64,000 nucleotides of DNA from Candidatus Pacearchaeota archaeon. Its GTDB lineage: Archaea; Nanobdellota; Nanobdellia; Pacearchaeales; GW2011-AR1. Below the pieces are notes generated by a model, which saw only the letters and a program-made list of their open reading frames with translations, did no database searches and was not told the origin of the DNA. Made by a program: the position numbers and the translations under genes. Each line of letters opens with the position of its first letter. Position 1 is the first letter of the stretch. Below are positions 49,149-59,167 of the stretch, piece after piece. The stretch is from positions 41,181 to 105,180 of the forward strand of contig JAGVXI010000006.1 of assembly GCA_018303855.1 (NCBI GenBank), written 5' to 3'.

Positions 49149-49550
49149 ATGAAATATAAAATAATTTTATTTCTTATGGTAATATCCCTATTTAGTTCAA
49201 TACTCATCATGCTGCCAAAAGAGATAAAAGGCATGTGCGTGCAAAACACTTGTGAAAGTGTTACTGATTCACAATATGGAAAATTTCTAGGGATAAGCAA
49301 CTCGTATTATGGTGTAGTAATTTTTTCATTTTTAGCCATTGTCATTTTTCTTCACATTAATAAGCCAACAAAGATAAAAAAACAAATAATATCCATAGGG
49401 GTTATTACAGGCTCAATTATTGCGTCATATTTCATTTATCTCCAAAAATTTGTTTTAAAACAGTACTGCACTTACTGCTTAATAATTGATATATCGCTTT
49501 TAATTGCCCTCATTATTCTTGTTTTTGCACCGAATAAAAAGATTGCTTAA
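49149..49550 (+). CDS. VKOR family disulfide-forming membrane protein
   Basis: Four TMs, conserved Cys pair CVQNTC, and CTYC active site. Confidence 0.85.
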   Translation: MKYKIILFLMVISLFSSILIMLPKEIKGMCVQNTCESVTDSQYGKFLGISNSYYGVVIFSFLAIVIFLHINKPTKIKKQIISIGVITGSIIASYFIYLQKFVLKQYCTYCLIIDISLLIALIILVFAPNKKIA

Positions 49551-49558
49551 CAAATAAA

Positions 49559-50332
49559 ATGCTACAAACTCAGAAGATTATTGCACAAGGCGCAGAAGCT
49601 AGAATAATTAAACAAGGCATCAGCATAATAAAAAAAAGAATAAGTAAAGGCTATAGAATAAAAGAGCTGGATAAAAAAATAAGAAAACAACGAACAAAAT
49701 CAGAAACTAAATTGCTTGAAAAAGCATCTAAACTTGTTAATATACCTCAACCAGTTAAAGCTGATAAATATAACATAACCATGCCTTTGATTAATGGTTT
49801 AAAACTCTCAGATAATTTAGATAAACTTCCATTGAACAAGCAGCTTAAAATCTGCAAACAAATCGGTAAAGACACTGCAAAACTCCATGATGCAGATATC
49901 ATACATGGAGACTTGACAACCAGCAATATGATCTTAGTTGACGATGAAATTGATAATAAGGAAGATGGTGTTAATAAAGATAATAAAAAGGCAAACAGCA
50001 TAATACCTAACAAAAGATTAGCTGATACTAAAATCAGTAATAATGCTGATAACCTCGGTTTAACATTTAATAATAAAGTTAATAACCATGGTTTATCAAA
50101 ACAAAAATTCAAAATCTATTTCATTGATTTTGGCTTAGGATACACAAGCAAAAAAATTGAGGATAAGGCAGTTGATATTCATTTGCTACGCCAAGCTCTA
50201 GAAGCAAAACATTTTAGAAATTGGGAGAAGTTATTTGGTTCTTTCATCAAAGGTTATAAAATATCTAGCCAATCGCACAAGGTGCTGGAACAGCTTAAAA
50301 AAGTTGAAGCAAGGGGGAGGTACAAACATTAA
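49559..50332 (+). CDS. Bud32-like KEOPS kinase with internal insertion
   Basis: GAEARI, LHDADIIHGDLTTSNMIL, YFIDFGLGY, DKAVDIHLLRQAL. Confidence 0.9.
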   Translation: MLQTQKIIAQGAEARIIKQGISIIKKRISKGYRIKELDKKIRKQRTKSETKLLEKASKLVNIPQPVKADKYNITMPLINGLKLSDNLDKLPLNKQLKICKQIGKDTAKLHDADIIHGDLTTSNMILVDDEIDNKEDGVNKDNKKANSIIPNKRLADTKISNNADNLGLTFNNKVNNHGLSKQKFKIYFIDFGLGYTSKKIEDKAVDIHLLRQALEAKHFRNWEKLFGSFIKGYKISSQSHKVLEQLKKVEARGRYKH

Positions 50333-50393
50333 TCAAAACCCTTAAAAATCACTTAAAACTCTAATTTCTATTCAAATCACCAATGAGGCTAAC

Positions 50394-50434
50394 TTAAAGG
50401 AAGGTTTAGTAAAGGAAACCTTGGTTGCCTTTAC
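50394..50434 (+). promoter_or_regulatory. 41-bp tRNA upstream element, copy B
   Basis: 35/41 identical to 37567-37607 upstream of tRNA-Val. Confidence 0.7.
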
Positions 50435-50561
50435 AGCCCTATAGTATAGCGGTCAAGTATACAGCCCTTTGGCCGAGCAAACTCGCAAGGCAAATGTTTG
50501 AAAAATATCGAGTGAGCTTGGGAGATAGGCTGGGACCCAGGTTCGAATCCTGGTAGGGCTA
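50435..50561 (+). tRNA. tRNA-Gln (UUG) with ~54-nt intron
   Basis: Acceptor AGCCCTA/TAGGGCT, anticodon stem CAGCC/GGCTG interrupted after CTTTGG, T-arm CCAGG TTCGAAT CCTGG. Confidence 0.85.
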
Positions 50562-50637
50562 TTATTCATGAGAATACTGGATAATTAACTAATAAAAACA
50601 ACTAAACCTTTTTAAACCGAGTTTCACAATTAAAAAA

Positions 50638-51003
50638 ATGCCAAAAAAAGCAGACAGAAAAAAACCAGAAAAAAAAGATGAAAAGCCAACATCCCAAAAA
50701 CTTAGCGAGGCTGATTTTGAAAAGACTGTAATTGACTTGGCAAAAAAAGGAATAACCTCTGAAAAAATTGGAGAACAATTAAGGCAGCAGAACATTCATC
50801 CAAAGGAGCATAGCAAAAAAATTTCTCAAATTCTCAAAGAAAACAAGCTTTATATTCAGCCAGATATAAAAAATGTCAAGGAAAAACTTGAGAGAATAAG
50901 AAAGCATTATGAAAAAAATAAGCAGGATAAAAGAGTAAAAAGAGAGATAGACAGAGTTGCCGCAGGATTGCGAAAATTGAAGAAATACTTCGGAGAACAA
51001 TAG
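50638..51003 (+). CDS. rps15: 30S ribosomal protein S15
   Basis: IDLAKKGITSEKIGEQLRQQ...LYIQPDIKNVKEKLERIRKHYEKNKQDKRVKREIDRVAAGLRKLKKYF. Confidence 0.93.
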   Translation: MPKKADRKKPEKKDEKPTSQKLSEADFEKTVIDLAKKGITSEKIGEQLRQQNIHPKEHSKKISQILKENKLYIQPDIKNVKEKLERIRKHYEKNKQDKRVKREIDRVAAGLRKLKKYFGEQ

Positions 51004-51040
51004 TATTTATTAAGCAAGATTAAATTTTATACTTGAAAAA

Positions 51041-52360
51041 ATGAAAAAGAGGATAGAACAAATAGCAAAAAAATTTCTTGAAACAGTTCATGACAAAGAT
51101 ATAATTATTCTAAGCCATTATGACACAGATGGCATAACTTCTGCAGCAATAATGATTAAAACACTAAGAAGACTTGACAAAAAATTCTTTGTAAAAATTG
51201 TAAAAAATTTAGAAGAATCCATAATAAGCAATTTGCCAAAAGACAAAGTTGTTATTTTTTTAGATTTAGGCTCTAATAGTCTTGGATACATCGAGCAGTC
51301 TAGTTTAGAAGATGTTTTTATTATAGACCACCACCAAATAATTCAGCAGATTCCAAAAAATGTTAATATAATAAATCCTGAATTGCATGGCAAAGAAAAA
51401 ATAAGCACATCTGGATTAACCTACTTATTTTGTAAGGAACTGCTACCAGAAAGCAAAGATTTGGCAAAACTCGCAATTGTTGGAATGATTGGAGATGTAC
51501 TTGAAAAAAATATAAGCAGATTAAATAAACAGATACTTGAAGAAGGAGAGATAATTACAAAAAGAGGTCCGCTAATCTATCCTTCAACACGCCCGTTAAA
51601 CAGGGTGTTGGAATTTAATTCAAATCCCTATATTCCAGGAATTACTGGAAACCCTAAAGGAGTTTTAAATTTTCTAAGAGAAGCTGGAATATGCAGTGAA
51701 AACGGAAAATATCCTTCTCTTATGGAATTGGATGAACAAGAAATGTCAAAAATCACAACAGGCATAATGTTAAGAAGCCCAAAAATAAAAAATGGGAGTG
51801 ATATCATTGGAGATATATTCCTTATTAAACTCTTTAACAAATTAGAGGATGCAAGGGAAATCAGTGCTATGATAAACGCATGCGGAAGATTAGGCGAGCC
51901 ACACATAGCAATCCAACTTTGTTTGGAAATCCCAGATGCTAAAAAAAAATCAGAATCATTATACGTAAAATACAAAAGGCTAATTATTTCAGGTTTGGAA
52001 ATCGCATCGAAAATTGAAAAGATAGAGGGAAAAAGCTTTGTAATAATAAACGCAAAATCAAGCATTTTAGACACATTAGTTGGAACAATAGCAAGCATCC
52101 TGTCCAACTCTCCTTTTTATGAGGATGGCACAATGATTATTACAATGGCTTATGCTGGAAATAAAATTAAAGTTTCAGCAAGAGGAGTTGGAAAGCAAGG
52201 AAGAAATGTCCGGGCTGTTTTAAACGAAGTTGTTGAGAAAATTGGGGGTGAGGTCGGAGGGCACGAATTTGCAGCTGGCTGTCTTATAGACAAATCAAAA
52301 GAGCAATTATTCATAGAAGAAATTCAAAAGAGCCTTGAAATTGAATTAGTGAAGATTTGA
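51041..52360 (+). CDS. DHH-family single-strand exonuclease (RecJ-like/GAN)
   Basis: LSHYDTDGITSAAIM, FLDLGSNS, IIDHHQ, C-terminal GGHEFAAGC DHHA1. Confidence 0.9.
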   Translation: MKKRIEQIAKKFLETVHDKDIIILSHYDTDGITSAAIMIKTLRRLDKKFFVKIVKNLEESIISNLPKDKVVIFLDLGSNSLGYIEQSSLEDVFIIDHHQIIQQIPKNVNIINPELHGKEKISTSGLTYLFCKELLPESKDLAKLAIVGMIGDVLEKNISRLNKQILEEGEIITKRGPLIYPSTRPLNRVLEFNSNPYIPGITGNPKGVLNFLREAGICSENGKYPSLMELDEQEMSKITTGIMLRSPKIKNGSDIIGDIFLIKLFNKLEDAREISAMINACGRLGEPHIAIQLCLEIPDAKKKSESLYVKYKRLIISGLEIASKIEKIEGKSFVIINAKSSILDTLVGTIASILSNSPFYEDGTMIITMAYAGNKIKVSARGVGKQGRNVRAVLNEVVEKIGGEVGGHEFAAGCLIDKSKEQLFIEEIQKSLEIELVKI

Positions 52361-52551
52361 TTGGATTAATGTTAAAGGATAATAATAGTCTACTCAATAA
52401 AAAACCAGTTAAACCTTACTGTTAACCCCCATTAATTATTAATCTCGCTATTAATGCCCATTATTAATCAACTTTTTTGAACTATTAAATTAGCAATTTA
52501 AATAAACACAATCATCACAACCTTTAAAACCTCTTTTTTTCTATCTAAATC

Positions 52552-53259
52552 ATGGCATTAGAAGAAGGAGACATTGTATTATGCACAGTAGACAGAATAG
52601 TTGGAACAACAGTATTTGTTAAAATAGAAGGTGAAGATTCAGAAGGAAGCATAATTACTGCAGAAATTGCGCCAGGAAGAATCCGCAATTTAAGGGACTA
52701 TGTTATCCCTAAAAAGAAGATTGTATGCAAAATTCTAAGAGTTCAAGGCAAAAATATAGAGCTTAGTTTAAGAAGAGTTACTTCAAAAGAAAAGAAGCAG
52801 GTAATAGATGAATACCAGCAAGAAAGAAGCTGTGCAAGCATTCTTAGAAGTGTTTTAGGTGATAAAGCTGACAATGCTATTAAAGAAATATGCAAAGCAG
52901 ATAAATTATCTGAATTTTTGGAACAATCAAAAGAAAATGAAAAAGAGCTTGAAAAACTTGTGGGTCACGAAAATGCGAAAAAAATACTAGGAATATTAAG
53001 AACAGAAAAAAAGAAAAAGGCTGTTGTAAAAAAAGAGTTTGGCCTTAGAACAGCCAAATCCAACGGTTTAATATTAATAAAAGAACTTCTTGAAAAAATC
53101 AAAGATGCTGAAATTAAATATCTCGCAGCAGGAAAATATTCAATAAGCACAGAATCAACTGATTTAAAAAAGGCAGATCAAAAATTGCAGGAAATAATCC
53201 GTGAATTGGAAAAACAAGCAAAACACCTTGGCGTTGAGTTCAGTGTGAAGGAGAGATAA
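52552..53259 (+). CDS. aif2a: Translation initiation factor 2 subunit alpha
   Basis: S1 domain plus NLRDYVIPKKKIVCKILRVQGKNIELSLRRVT signature. Confidence 0.92.
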   Translation: MALEEGDIVLCTVDRIVGTTVFVKIEGEDSEGSIITAEIAPGRIRNLRDYVIPKKKIVCKILRVQGKNIELSLRRVTSKEKKQVIDEYQQERSCASILRSVLGDKADNAIKEICKADKLSEFLEQSKENEKELEKLVGHENAKKILGILRTEKKKKAVVKKEFGLRTAKSNGLILIKELLEKIKDAEIKYLAAGKYSISTESTDLKKADQKLQEIIRELEKQAKHLGVEFSVKER

Positions 53260-53397
53260 AGAAGGGGCATTAGCAAGATAAAGTTAATAATAAAAGACGC
53301 CAAAATGTTGTTAAGATTCAAAAGATTATTGAGTATAATGGCTGGTATTAAAGAGGTTATATAAGCTCCATCAACTATCAAAATTTTATTAAGTTAT

Positions 53398-54642
53398 TCA
53401 AACCAGCGTCTTCTGATCTTCTTCAAATTGTGCAACACCATATTCCCCATCATATCCTGGCTTTATTTTTATTTTCGCCTCACGATTTTTTAAAATAAGC
53501 TCTATTAGTTTGTTTTCTATCTTTTTAGACAATAGTGCCTCTTTTTTAACATTTAACAAAATCTCAAACTCAGTTCCAAACTTTTCGATTAAGTTATTAT
53601 AAACTTCCCATGATTTTTTGCTTTCCATTTTAGTCGAATAAGCTAAAGCAATTAATTCGTGCAATGGAAGAAGCTTAAGATAAGGTTTTGCACTAGCAGG
53701 TTTAAACCCTCTTGGCTGATCTTCTAATTGCTTAACCCTATAATCCACCCCTATTATTAATGGTTTTCCACAAACAGGACATACCCCATTAAGCTCTTTT
53801 GTTTTTTCAGGAGAACAGGAAAAGTTGCATAATCTATGCCCATCCCAATGATACTTGCCATATTCTGGAGGGGTTTCTATTGTTGCAATTAATCCATCTC
53901 CAGTCCTTATTGAATTCATTATCTCTTTATAGCTTAATTTTTTTTCATCATAAATTATTTTATCAACTTCAAAAATAGTTGATTCTCTTCCTAAACGCCA
54001 GGGCCAAAAGCTATGTGCATCTGAAAAGCTGACTATATTTACTTTTTCATTTAAGCTCCATAGCATTTCAGGGTCTGCACTCATTCCAGATTCAATTGCA
54101 TAAATTTTTTTTGTTTGTTCTTGGAAACAATCTTTTAACGAATCAAATCCAGATTTACTCCCAAACAACCCAAACCAAGGAGTCATGCAATGAGCAGGAA
54201 TTATCTCTATTTTATCATCTATCTTTTTAAGAGACTCAACCAAATCCGGAGATGTCATTCCAAAAATAGGCCTCCCATCGTAGTCTAATCTCCCCTTGCT
54301 TGCTAAAAATTCTGTTATTTGATTCGCAACCTCTTTATTTGGAGCAAAAATTAAGTGGTGAATTGCTCTGCTTTTTCCATCTTGACGATACATCAAACTA
54401 ACTTCTGTTTGCCATAAAAATGGAAATCCACTAGAAGTATATAAAATTCCATGCTCATTTTCTGTCAGTTTTTCATCAATTTCTTTTCTTCTTAAAGGAT
54501 GTTGAAAATCTCCAACACCAAGAAGATTTATCCCTTTTATTTTCGCATATTTCTCAAGATTTTCTATGCTTATATTTTTACTTGTTGCACGAGCATATTT
54601 TGAATGAATTTGTAAATCAGCTATCAACCAGTTTTTTTCCAT
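53398..54642 (-). CDS. EndoQ-like PHP-domain endonuclease
   Basis: ADLQIHSKYARATS, IIPAHCMTPWFGLFGSKSGFDSL, FSDAHSFWPWRLGRE, C-terminal Cys cluster CNFSC...CPVCGKPL. Confidence 0.88.
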   Translation of the reverse strand: MEKNWLIADLQIHSKYARATSKNISIENLEKYAKIKGINLLGVGDFQHPLRRKEIDEKLTENEHGILYTSSGFPFLWQTEVSLMYRQDGKSRAIHHLIFAPNKEVANQITEFLASKGRLDYDGRPIFGMTSPDLVESLKKIDDKIEIIPAHCMTPWFGLFGSKSGFDSLKDCFQEQTKKIYAIESGMSADPEMLWSLNEKVNIVSFSDAHSFWPWRLGRESTIFEVDKIIYDEKKLSYKEIMNSIRTGDGLIATIETPPEYGKYHWDGHRLCNFSCSPEKTKELNGVCPVCGKPLIIGVDYRVKQLEDQPRGFKPASAKPYLKLLPLHELIALAYSTKMESKKSWEVYNNLIEKFGTEFEILLNVKKEALLSKKIENKLIELILKNREAKIKIKPGYDGEYGVAQFEEDQKTLV

Positions 54643-54923
54643 TCCTGATAATAAAAAAGAAGAATTAAATAGTTTTCTATAATAATTGAGATAGATATTG
54701 ATAATAATTAATTGAGATAGAAGATGATGATAAATAAATTAGCTTGTAATTGCATACCTATACAATTCTAGAGTAAGTTAACTATCATTCTTACATAAAC
54801 TTAACCAATTTATATCAAAAATTTTAGATTAAAAATCACAATTAAATTAAGTTAAATAGTTTGCTATGATGGTTAATATAAATAAAAAGAAAATTTAATG
54901 GTGTGGTTTAATTGCTTTAGAAT

Positions 54924-56036
54924 TTAAGGAGTATCAGAAATTGGACTGATTTCTTCCACAACTGGTGCTTGATTAGTATCTTCACCTGCGACTAAAAATG
55001 CCCACCAAGGTTTATTAACTTCTATAAGTTCACCAGTAATGGGATTAATTAATGCCTGCAAATCAACATTTATATTAAACAATCCAAACAATTTTCCTTG
55101 TTTTACAGATTCTGCCATAAAAACAGATGTTAAAACTCCTTCTTCTGCCCTTTCGGTTAATTCTATTGAAATACCCTGAGCTTTTATAGCATCTAATGCA
55201 ATTTGGTGGGCCTCATCTGGCATAACAATTATGTCCTGCTCAGCTCCTGTAGAAAGTTGAGATTTAATAATTGTTGCACCATTTTTAATTTCTTCTTTAA
55301 CAGATAATTTAGTTGTAACTAAAAAACCTTTGACTTCAATTGAGTTCTTAGTTTCTTGCACACCTTCTTCTGTTTCTACTTTATTTTTTAGAATAATCTC
55401 TATTCCATCTGGAGTTGTAATTGTAGTTTTTTCTGTACGTTCAATTTCATTTCCTTCCATCTCTACTTTAACAACAACTTTCACCTCATTACCATTTTCA
55501 TCTATAAATTTGTGAATTGTTTCGGTCTCTGTTTCACCACTCTCCCCTGTTTCTATTTTGGATTCAATAACGACTTCATTTCCATTTTCATCAAAATAAC
55601 TCCTTGTTTCCTTTATCTCCTCTTCTCCATCTCCATTTTTCTCAATTTCTGTTGTAACTGTGACTTCTCTTCCTTGCTCATCAATAATTATCTCTGTAGA
55701 TTCAGACTTATCATCGTTACTACTTCCTGAATTATCTGGATCATCACCAGTATTCCCACTTCCATCACTACCGCTTGAACCTGAACCGCTTGAATCACCA
55801 TCCACATCTCCACTACCACCTTCAGAGCTTCCACTTCCTGAGCTATCACTTCCTGAATCACCACCTCCATTACTACCACTATCTGCCAAAACATTTATAG
55901 GACCAAAGCTTAATAAAACCCCAGATACTAAAAAACAAGTTAGAAATAACAATACTTCTTTTTTTAGCCTAGCTTGATCTTTCATTATGATATAATAGCT
56001 TTTATATTTATAAAGCTTTATAAATAAACTTTTCAA
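54924..56036 (-). CDS. Secreted protein with Ser/Gly/Asp-rich linker and imperfect beta-strand repeats
   Basis: Signal peptide; SGNGGGDSGSDSSGSGSS-type tract; repeats around DENGNEVVIESKIETGES / DENGNEVKVVVKVEMEGNE. Confidence 0.75.
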   Translation of the reverse strand: MKSLFIKLYKYKSYYIIMKDQARLKKEVLLFLTCFLVSGVLLSFGPINVLADSGSNGGGDSGSDSSGSGSSEGGSGDVDGDSSGSGSSGSDGSGNTGDDPDNSGSSNDDKSESTEIIIDEQGREVTVTTEIEKNGDGEEEIKETRSYFDENGNEVVIESKIETGESGETETETIHKFIDENGNEVKVVVKVEMEGNEIERTEKTTITTPDGIEIILKNKVETEEGVQETKNSIEVKGFLVTTKLSVKEEIKNGATIIKSQLSTGAEQDIIVMPDEAHQIALDAIKAQGISIELTERAEEGVLTSVFMAESVKQGKLFGLFNINVDLQALINPITGELIEVNKPWWAFLVAGEDTNQAPVVEEISPISDTP

Positions 56037-56045
56037 ATAATTTTA

Positions 56046-56519
56046 ATGAGTAATAAGAATAATAGTAAAATGGAAGAGCAAACCCTTGTTTTAATTAAGC
56101 CAGATGCAATGCTTAAGGGTTTGGCTGGCTGTGTTATAACAGAACTGCATTCTTTGGGGTTAAAAATGATTGGATTAAAATTGGTTAATGTTAAAAAAGA
56201 ATTAGCTGAACAACATTATTGTGAGCATAAAGAAAAACCATTTTTTGAAAAACTGATAAAACACATAACAGGGGAATTTCACAATAAGGAAAATGTCATT
56301 GCAATTGTTTACAAAGGAGAAAATGCTATTAAAAAAGCAAGAGAATTAGCTGGAGCAACACATCCAGAAGATGCTCATCCAACAAGCTTAAGGGGAAAAT
56401 ATGGCAGAGTGCACAGTAAAACAGACTGCTTTGAAAATGTTGTTCATACTTCTGATAGTAAAGAAAGCGCTGAAAGAGAAATAGCTTTGTGGTTTGATAA
56501 AAAAGAGCTTGTTGAATAA
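56046..56519 (+). CDS. ndk: Nucleoside diphosphate kinase (start may be 56070)
   Basis: TLVLIKPDAMLKG, GATHPEDAHPTSLRGKYG, HTSDSKESAEREIALWF. Confidence 0.92.
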   Translation: MSNKNNSKMEEQTLVLIKPDAMLKGLAGCVITELHSLGLKMIGLKLVNVKKELAEQHYCEHKEKPFFEKLIKHITGEFHNKENVIAIVYKGENAIKKARELAGATHPEDAHPTSLRGKYGRVHSKTDCFENVVHTSDSKESAEREIALWFDKKELVE

Positions 56520-56565
56520 GTTTATAATTATTTAATTCTTTTAAAGATGGCATTTTTAAGTAGGT

Positions 56566-56637
56566 GGGTGCGTAGTATAATGGATAGTACGAAACCTTGC
56601 GGAGGTTTTAATCCAGGTTCGAATCCTGGCGTGCCCA
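56566..56637 (+). tRNA. tRNA-Arg (GCG)
   Basis: Acceptor GGGTGCG/CGTGCCC, anticodon arm AAACC-TTGCGGA-GGTTT, T-arm CCAGG TTCGAAT CCTGG. Confidence 0.9.
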
Positions 56638-56774
56638 TATTAACTTCATAACATTATTGAGTCAGAGGTTCAAATCACCGTTGGGGGCGTCCTTAACAGC
56701 GACGGCAAATGACATAAAATGTGTAATAAATATTGTGTCATGAGATTTTTATTTTTTCAGTATAAACTTTAAAA

Positions 56775-58496
56775 TTAATCTATCAAACCAAGTTTCCTCA
56801 ATCTTGATCTAATCGCTCCTGGCTGTCGCATTAGAATTTGTGCAATTTCAGAAATTGTTTTATTTTCAGAGTTTAAAACCTTTAATCTTAAATCATCTTC
56901 TTCTTTCCAAGGTTCATAAGCATTTGCGTAATTCTCTTTTATTTTTTTTAATCTTTTATGATAATCTGTTTCTGAACCATCTTCTTCATTAGAACCCACT
57001 AGCTCATTATTATCTATGCTTTTCTCTTTTAAATAAGTTTTAATTGTCTCTAAGAACAAATCCCCGAAATCTTTTAATTTTTGCTGCCCAACTCCCTTAA
57101 TATTTAAAAATTCCTCATTATTACTTGGAAAAAAGCTAGCCATTTCTCTTAAGGAAACATCTCCAAATATAATAAAAGGAGGAACATTTCTTTGAACAGC
57201 AATCTGCTTTCGTAGAATCCTTAATTTCTCAAATAATTCACGATCATACTCCTCAATTTTTCCTTTTTCTTTTGGAATTAATGTTTTTTGTTCTATTCTT
57301 TCGGGTTTTGATAATTTTAAGCAAGAATCGCAAGCTCCACAATTATCCTCTAAAAAATCCTCTCCAAAATACTTCAGTATCTGCTTTCTTCTGCAAGAAC
57401 CATCTTCACAATAATTCATAACTTGGCTTAATTTATTTCTTGCATTGTTTTTTGTCGTTTCATCTTCTATCTTATCAATAAAAAATTCATGTTTTCTTTT
57501 GTCTCCCCTTGAATAAAAGAGTACACAATCGCTTGAAAGCCCGTCTCTCCCCGCTCTTCCTATTTCCTGATAATAACTTTCAAGGGTTTTTGGAAAAGTA
57601 TGATGAATAATCAATCTAACATCTGGCTTATTAATACCCATTCCAAAAGCAATTGTTGCTACAATGATATTAGCTTTATCCTTAATAAATAAGTCCTGAT
57701 TCTTTTTTCTTGTTTCATTATCAAGCCCTGCATGATAGGGGAGGGCACCAAATCCTCGCCCCCTTAATCTTTCTGCAATATTCTCTGAATCTTTACGAGA
57801 AAAACAGTATATAATTACAGATTCATCTTTATATTCTTTTAACATAGTTATAATTCTTTCAATAGTTTTATTTTTTTCTACAACCATTAAATTTAGATTT
57901 TTTCTATTAAAACTCGAGATGAATATTTTTGGTTCTCTTAAAGATAATTGTTTTAAGATGTCTATTCTTACTTTTTCTGTAGCTGTTGCAGTTAAAGCAA
58001 TTATTGGAGCATCTGGAAAAAGTATTCTTAAAGATTTTAAATTTCTATATTCTGGTCTAAAATCATGTCCCCATTCAGAGATGCAATGAGCCTCATCTAT
58101 AGCAATTAAATCCACTTGCAAGGTGCTCAAAAATACTCTAAACTCTTCTAAAGCTAATCTTTCGGGAGCAATATAAAGAAGCTTTATTTCTTTTTTTTGA
58201 ATTTTATTCTGTATTAATAGAATCTCTTCAAAAGAAAGTGAAGAGTTAATGTACTCTGCATTAATGCCATTTGCCCTTAAACTATCTACTTGGTCTTTCA
58301 TTAAAGAGATAAGTGGAGAAATAACTATTGTAAGCCCTTCTAATTTTAAAGTAGGAAGCTGATAACAAATTGACTTTCCACCCCCTGTTGGCATAATTAC
58401 TAAAGAATCCCTCTTTTTTAGAACATTATCGATGATATCTAATTGCACTGGTCTAAATTCATTATGACCAAAATATTTTTTTAGTAGTTCAATCAT
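56775..58496 (-). CDS. recQ: RecQ-family DNA helicase with C-terminal SANT/HTH-like extension
   Basis: MPTGGGKSICYQLP, DEAHCISEWGHDFRPEY, QEIGRAGRDGLSSDC, RQC Cys cluster, HRDC-like segment, then EPWKEEDDLRLKVL...ISEIAQILMRQPGAIRSRLRKLG. Confidence 0.93.
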   Translation of the reverse strand: MIELLKKYFGHNEFRPVQLDIIDNVLKKRDSLVIMPTGGGKSICYQLPTLKLEGLTIVISPLISLMKDQVDSLRANGINAEYINSSLSFEEILLIQNKIQKKEIKLLYIAPERLALEEFRVFLSTLQVDLIAIDEAHCISEWGHDFRPEYRNLKSLRILFPDAPIIALTATATEKVRIDILKQLSLREPKIFISSFNRKNLNLMVVEKNKTIERIITMLKEYKDESVIIYCFSRKDSENIAERLRGRGFGALPYHAGLDNETRKKNQDLFIKDKANIIVATIAFGMGINKPDVRLIIHHTFPKTLESYYQEIGRAGRDGLSSDCVLFYSRGDKRKHEFFIDKIEDETTKNNARNKLSQVMNYCEDGSCRRKQILKYFGEDFLEDNCGACDSCLKLSKPERIEQKTLIPKEKGKIEEYDRELFEKLRILRKQIAVQRNVPPFIIFGDVSLREMASFFPSNNEEFLNIKGVGQQKLKDFGDLFLETIKTYLKEKSIDNNELVGSNEEDGSETDYHKRLKKIKENYANAYEPWKEEDDLRLKVLNSENKTISEIAQILMRQPGAIRSRLRKLGLID

Positions 58497-58498
58497 TC

Positions 58499-59041
58499 TT
58501 AATCCATTATAATCTCATTTAAATCTGTTTTCATCCCATTCCCCAATACTCTTTTATAAATTTCATAATCTTCTTCATCAAACAGAACTAATATAATCTC
58601 TTTAATGATATCTGATTTAAAATTCTCAAGTACCTCTGATACTATCTCAGCAGATTTTTCAATAGGGCATCCATAAGCCCCAGTAGATATTGCAGGAAAA
58701 GCAATACTCTCACAATTATTTTCTTCTGCTAATTTCAAACAATTAGTATAGCAGTTTTTTAGTAGGTTAATATCTCCAGAATAGTATCTTGGTCCTACTG
58801 TGTGAATTATTATCTTAGCAGGAAGATTATATGCTTTAGTTACAATAGCTTTTCCAGTTTCAAGCCCATTAGGGATTACTTCTTTTCTTAGTCTAACACA
58901 TTCTTCCTGCAAACTATGCCCTGCTGCTCTCCTAATAGCCCCATCAACCCCTCCGCCACCAAGCATCCCAAAGTTTGCAGCATTTACAATAGCATCTACT
59001 TTAACTTTAGTTATGTCTCCCCTAATTATGCTAATCTTCAT
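58499..59041 (-). CDS. Macrodomain protein (ADP-ribose-binding/processing)
   Basis: GDITKVKVDAIVNAANFGMLGGGGVDGAIRRAAG ... IAFPAISTGAYGCP. Confidence 0.95.
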   Translation of the reverse strand: MKISIIRGDITKVKVDAIVNAANFGMLGGGGVDGAIRRAAGHSLQEECVRLRKEVIPNGLETGKAIVTKAYNLPAKIIIHTVGPRYYSGDINLLKNCYTNCLKLAEENNCESIAFPAISTGAYGCPIEKSAEIVSEVLENFKSDIIKEIILVLFDEEDYEIYKRVLGNGMKTDLNEIIMD

Positions 59042-59142
59042 GCAGAAACGAATAATGTTCGGTTTAAATAATTAATAGCGAGGGTTATAGTTAAAGATGT
59101 CAAAAATCAGTTAAAGATTAGCATAAATGTTATGCATACAAT

Positions 59143-59167
59143 CTTTGATTTTGTAGGCTAAGCCTAC
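59143..59167. terminator. Near-perfect palindrome TTTTGTAGGCTAAGCCTACAAAA
   Basis: 11-bp stem around one central base, flanked by A-rich sequence. Confidence 0.5.
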
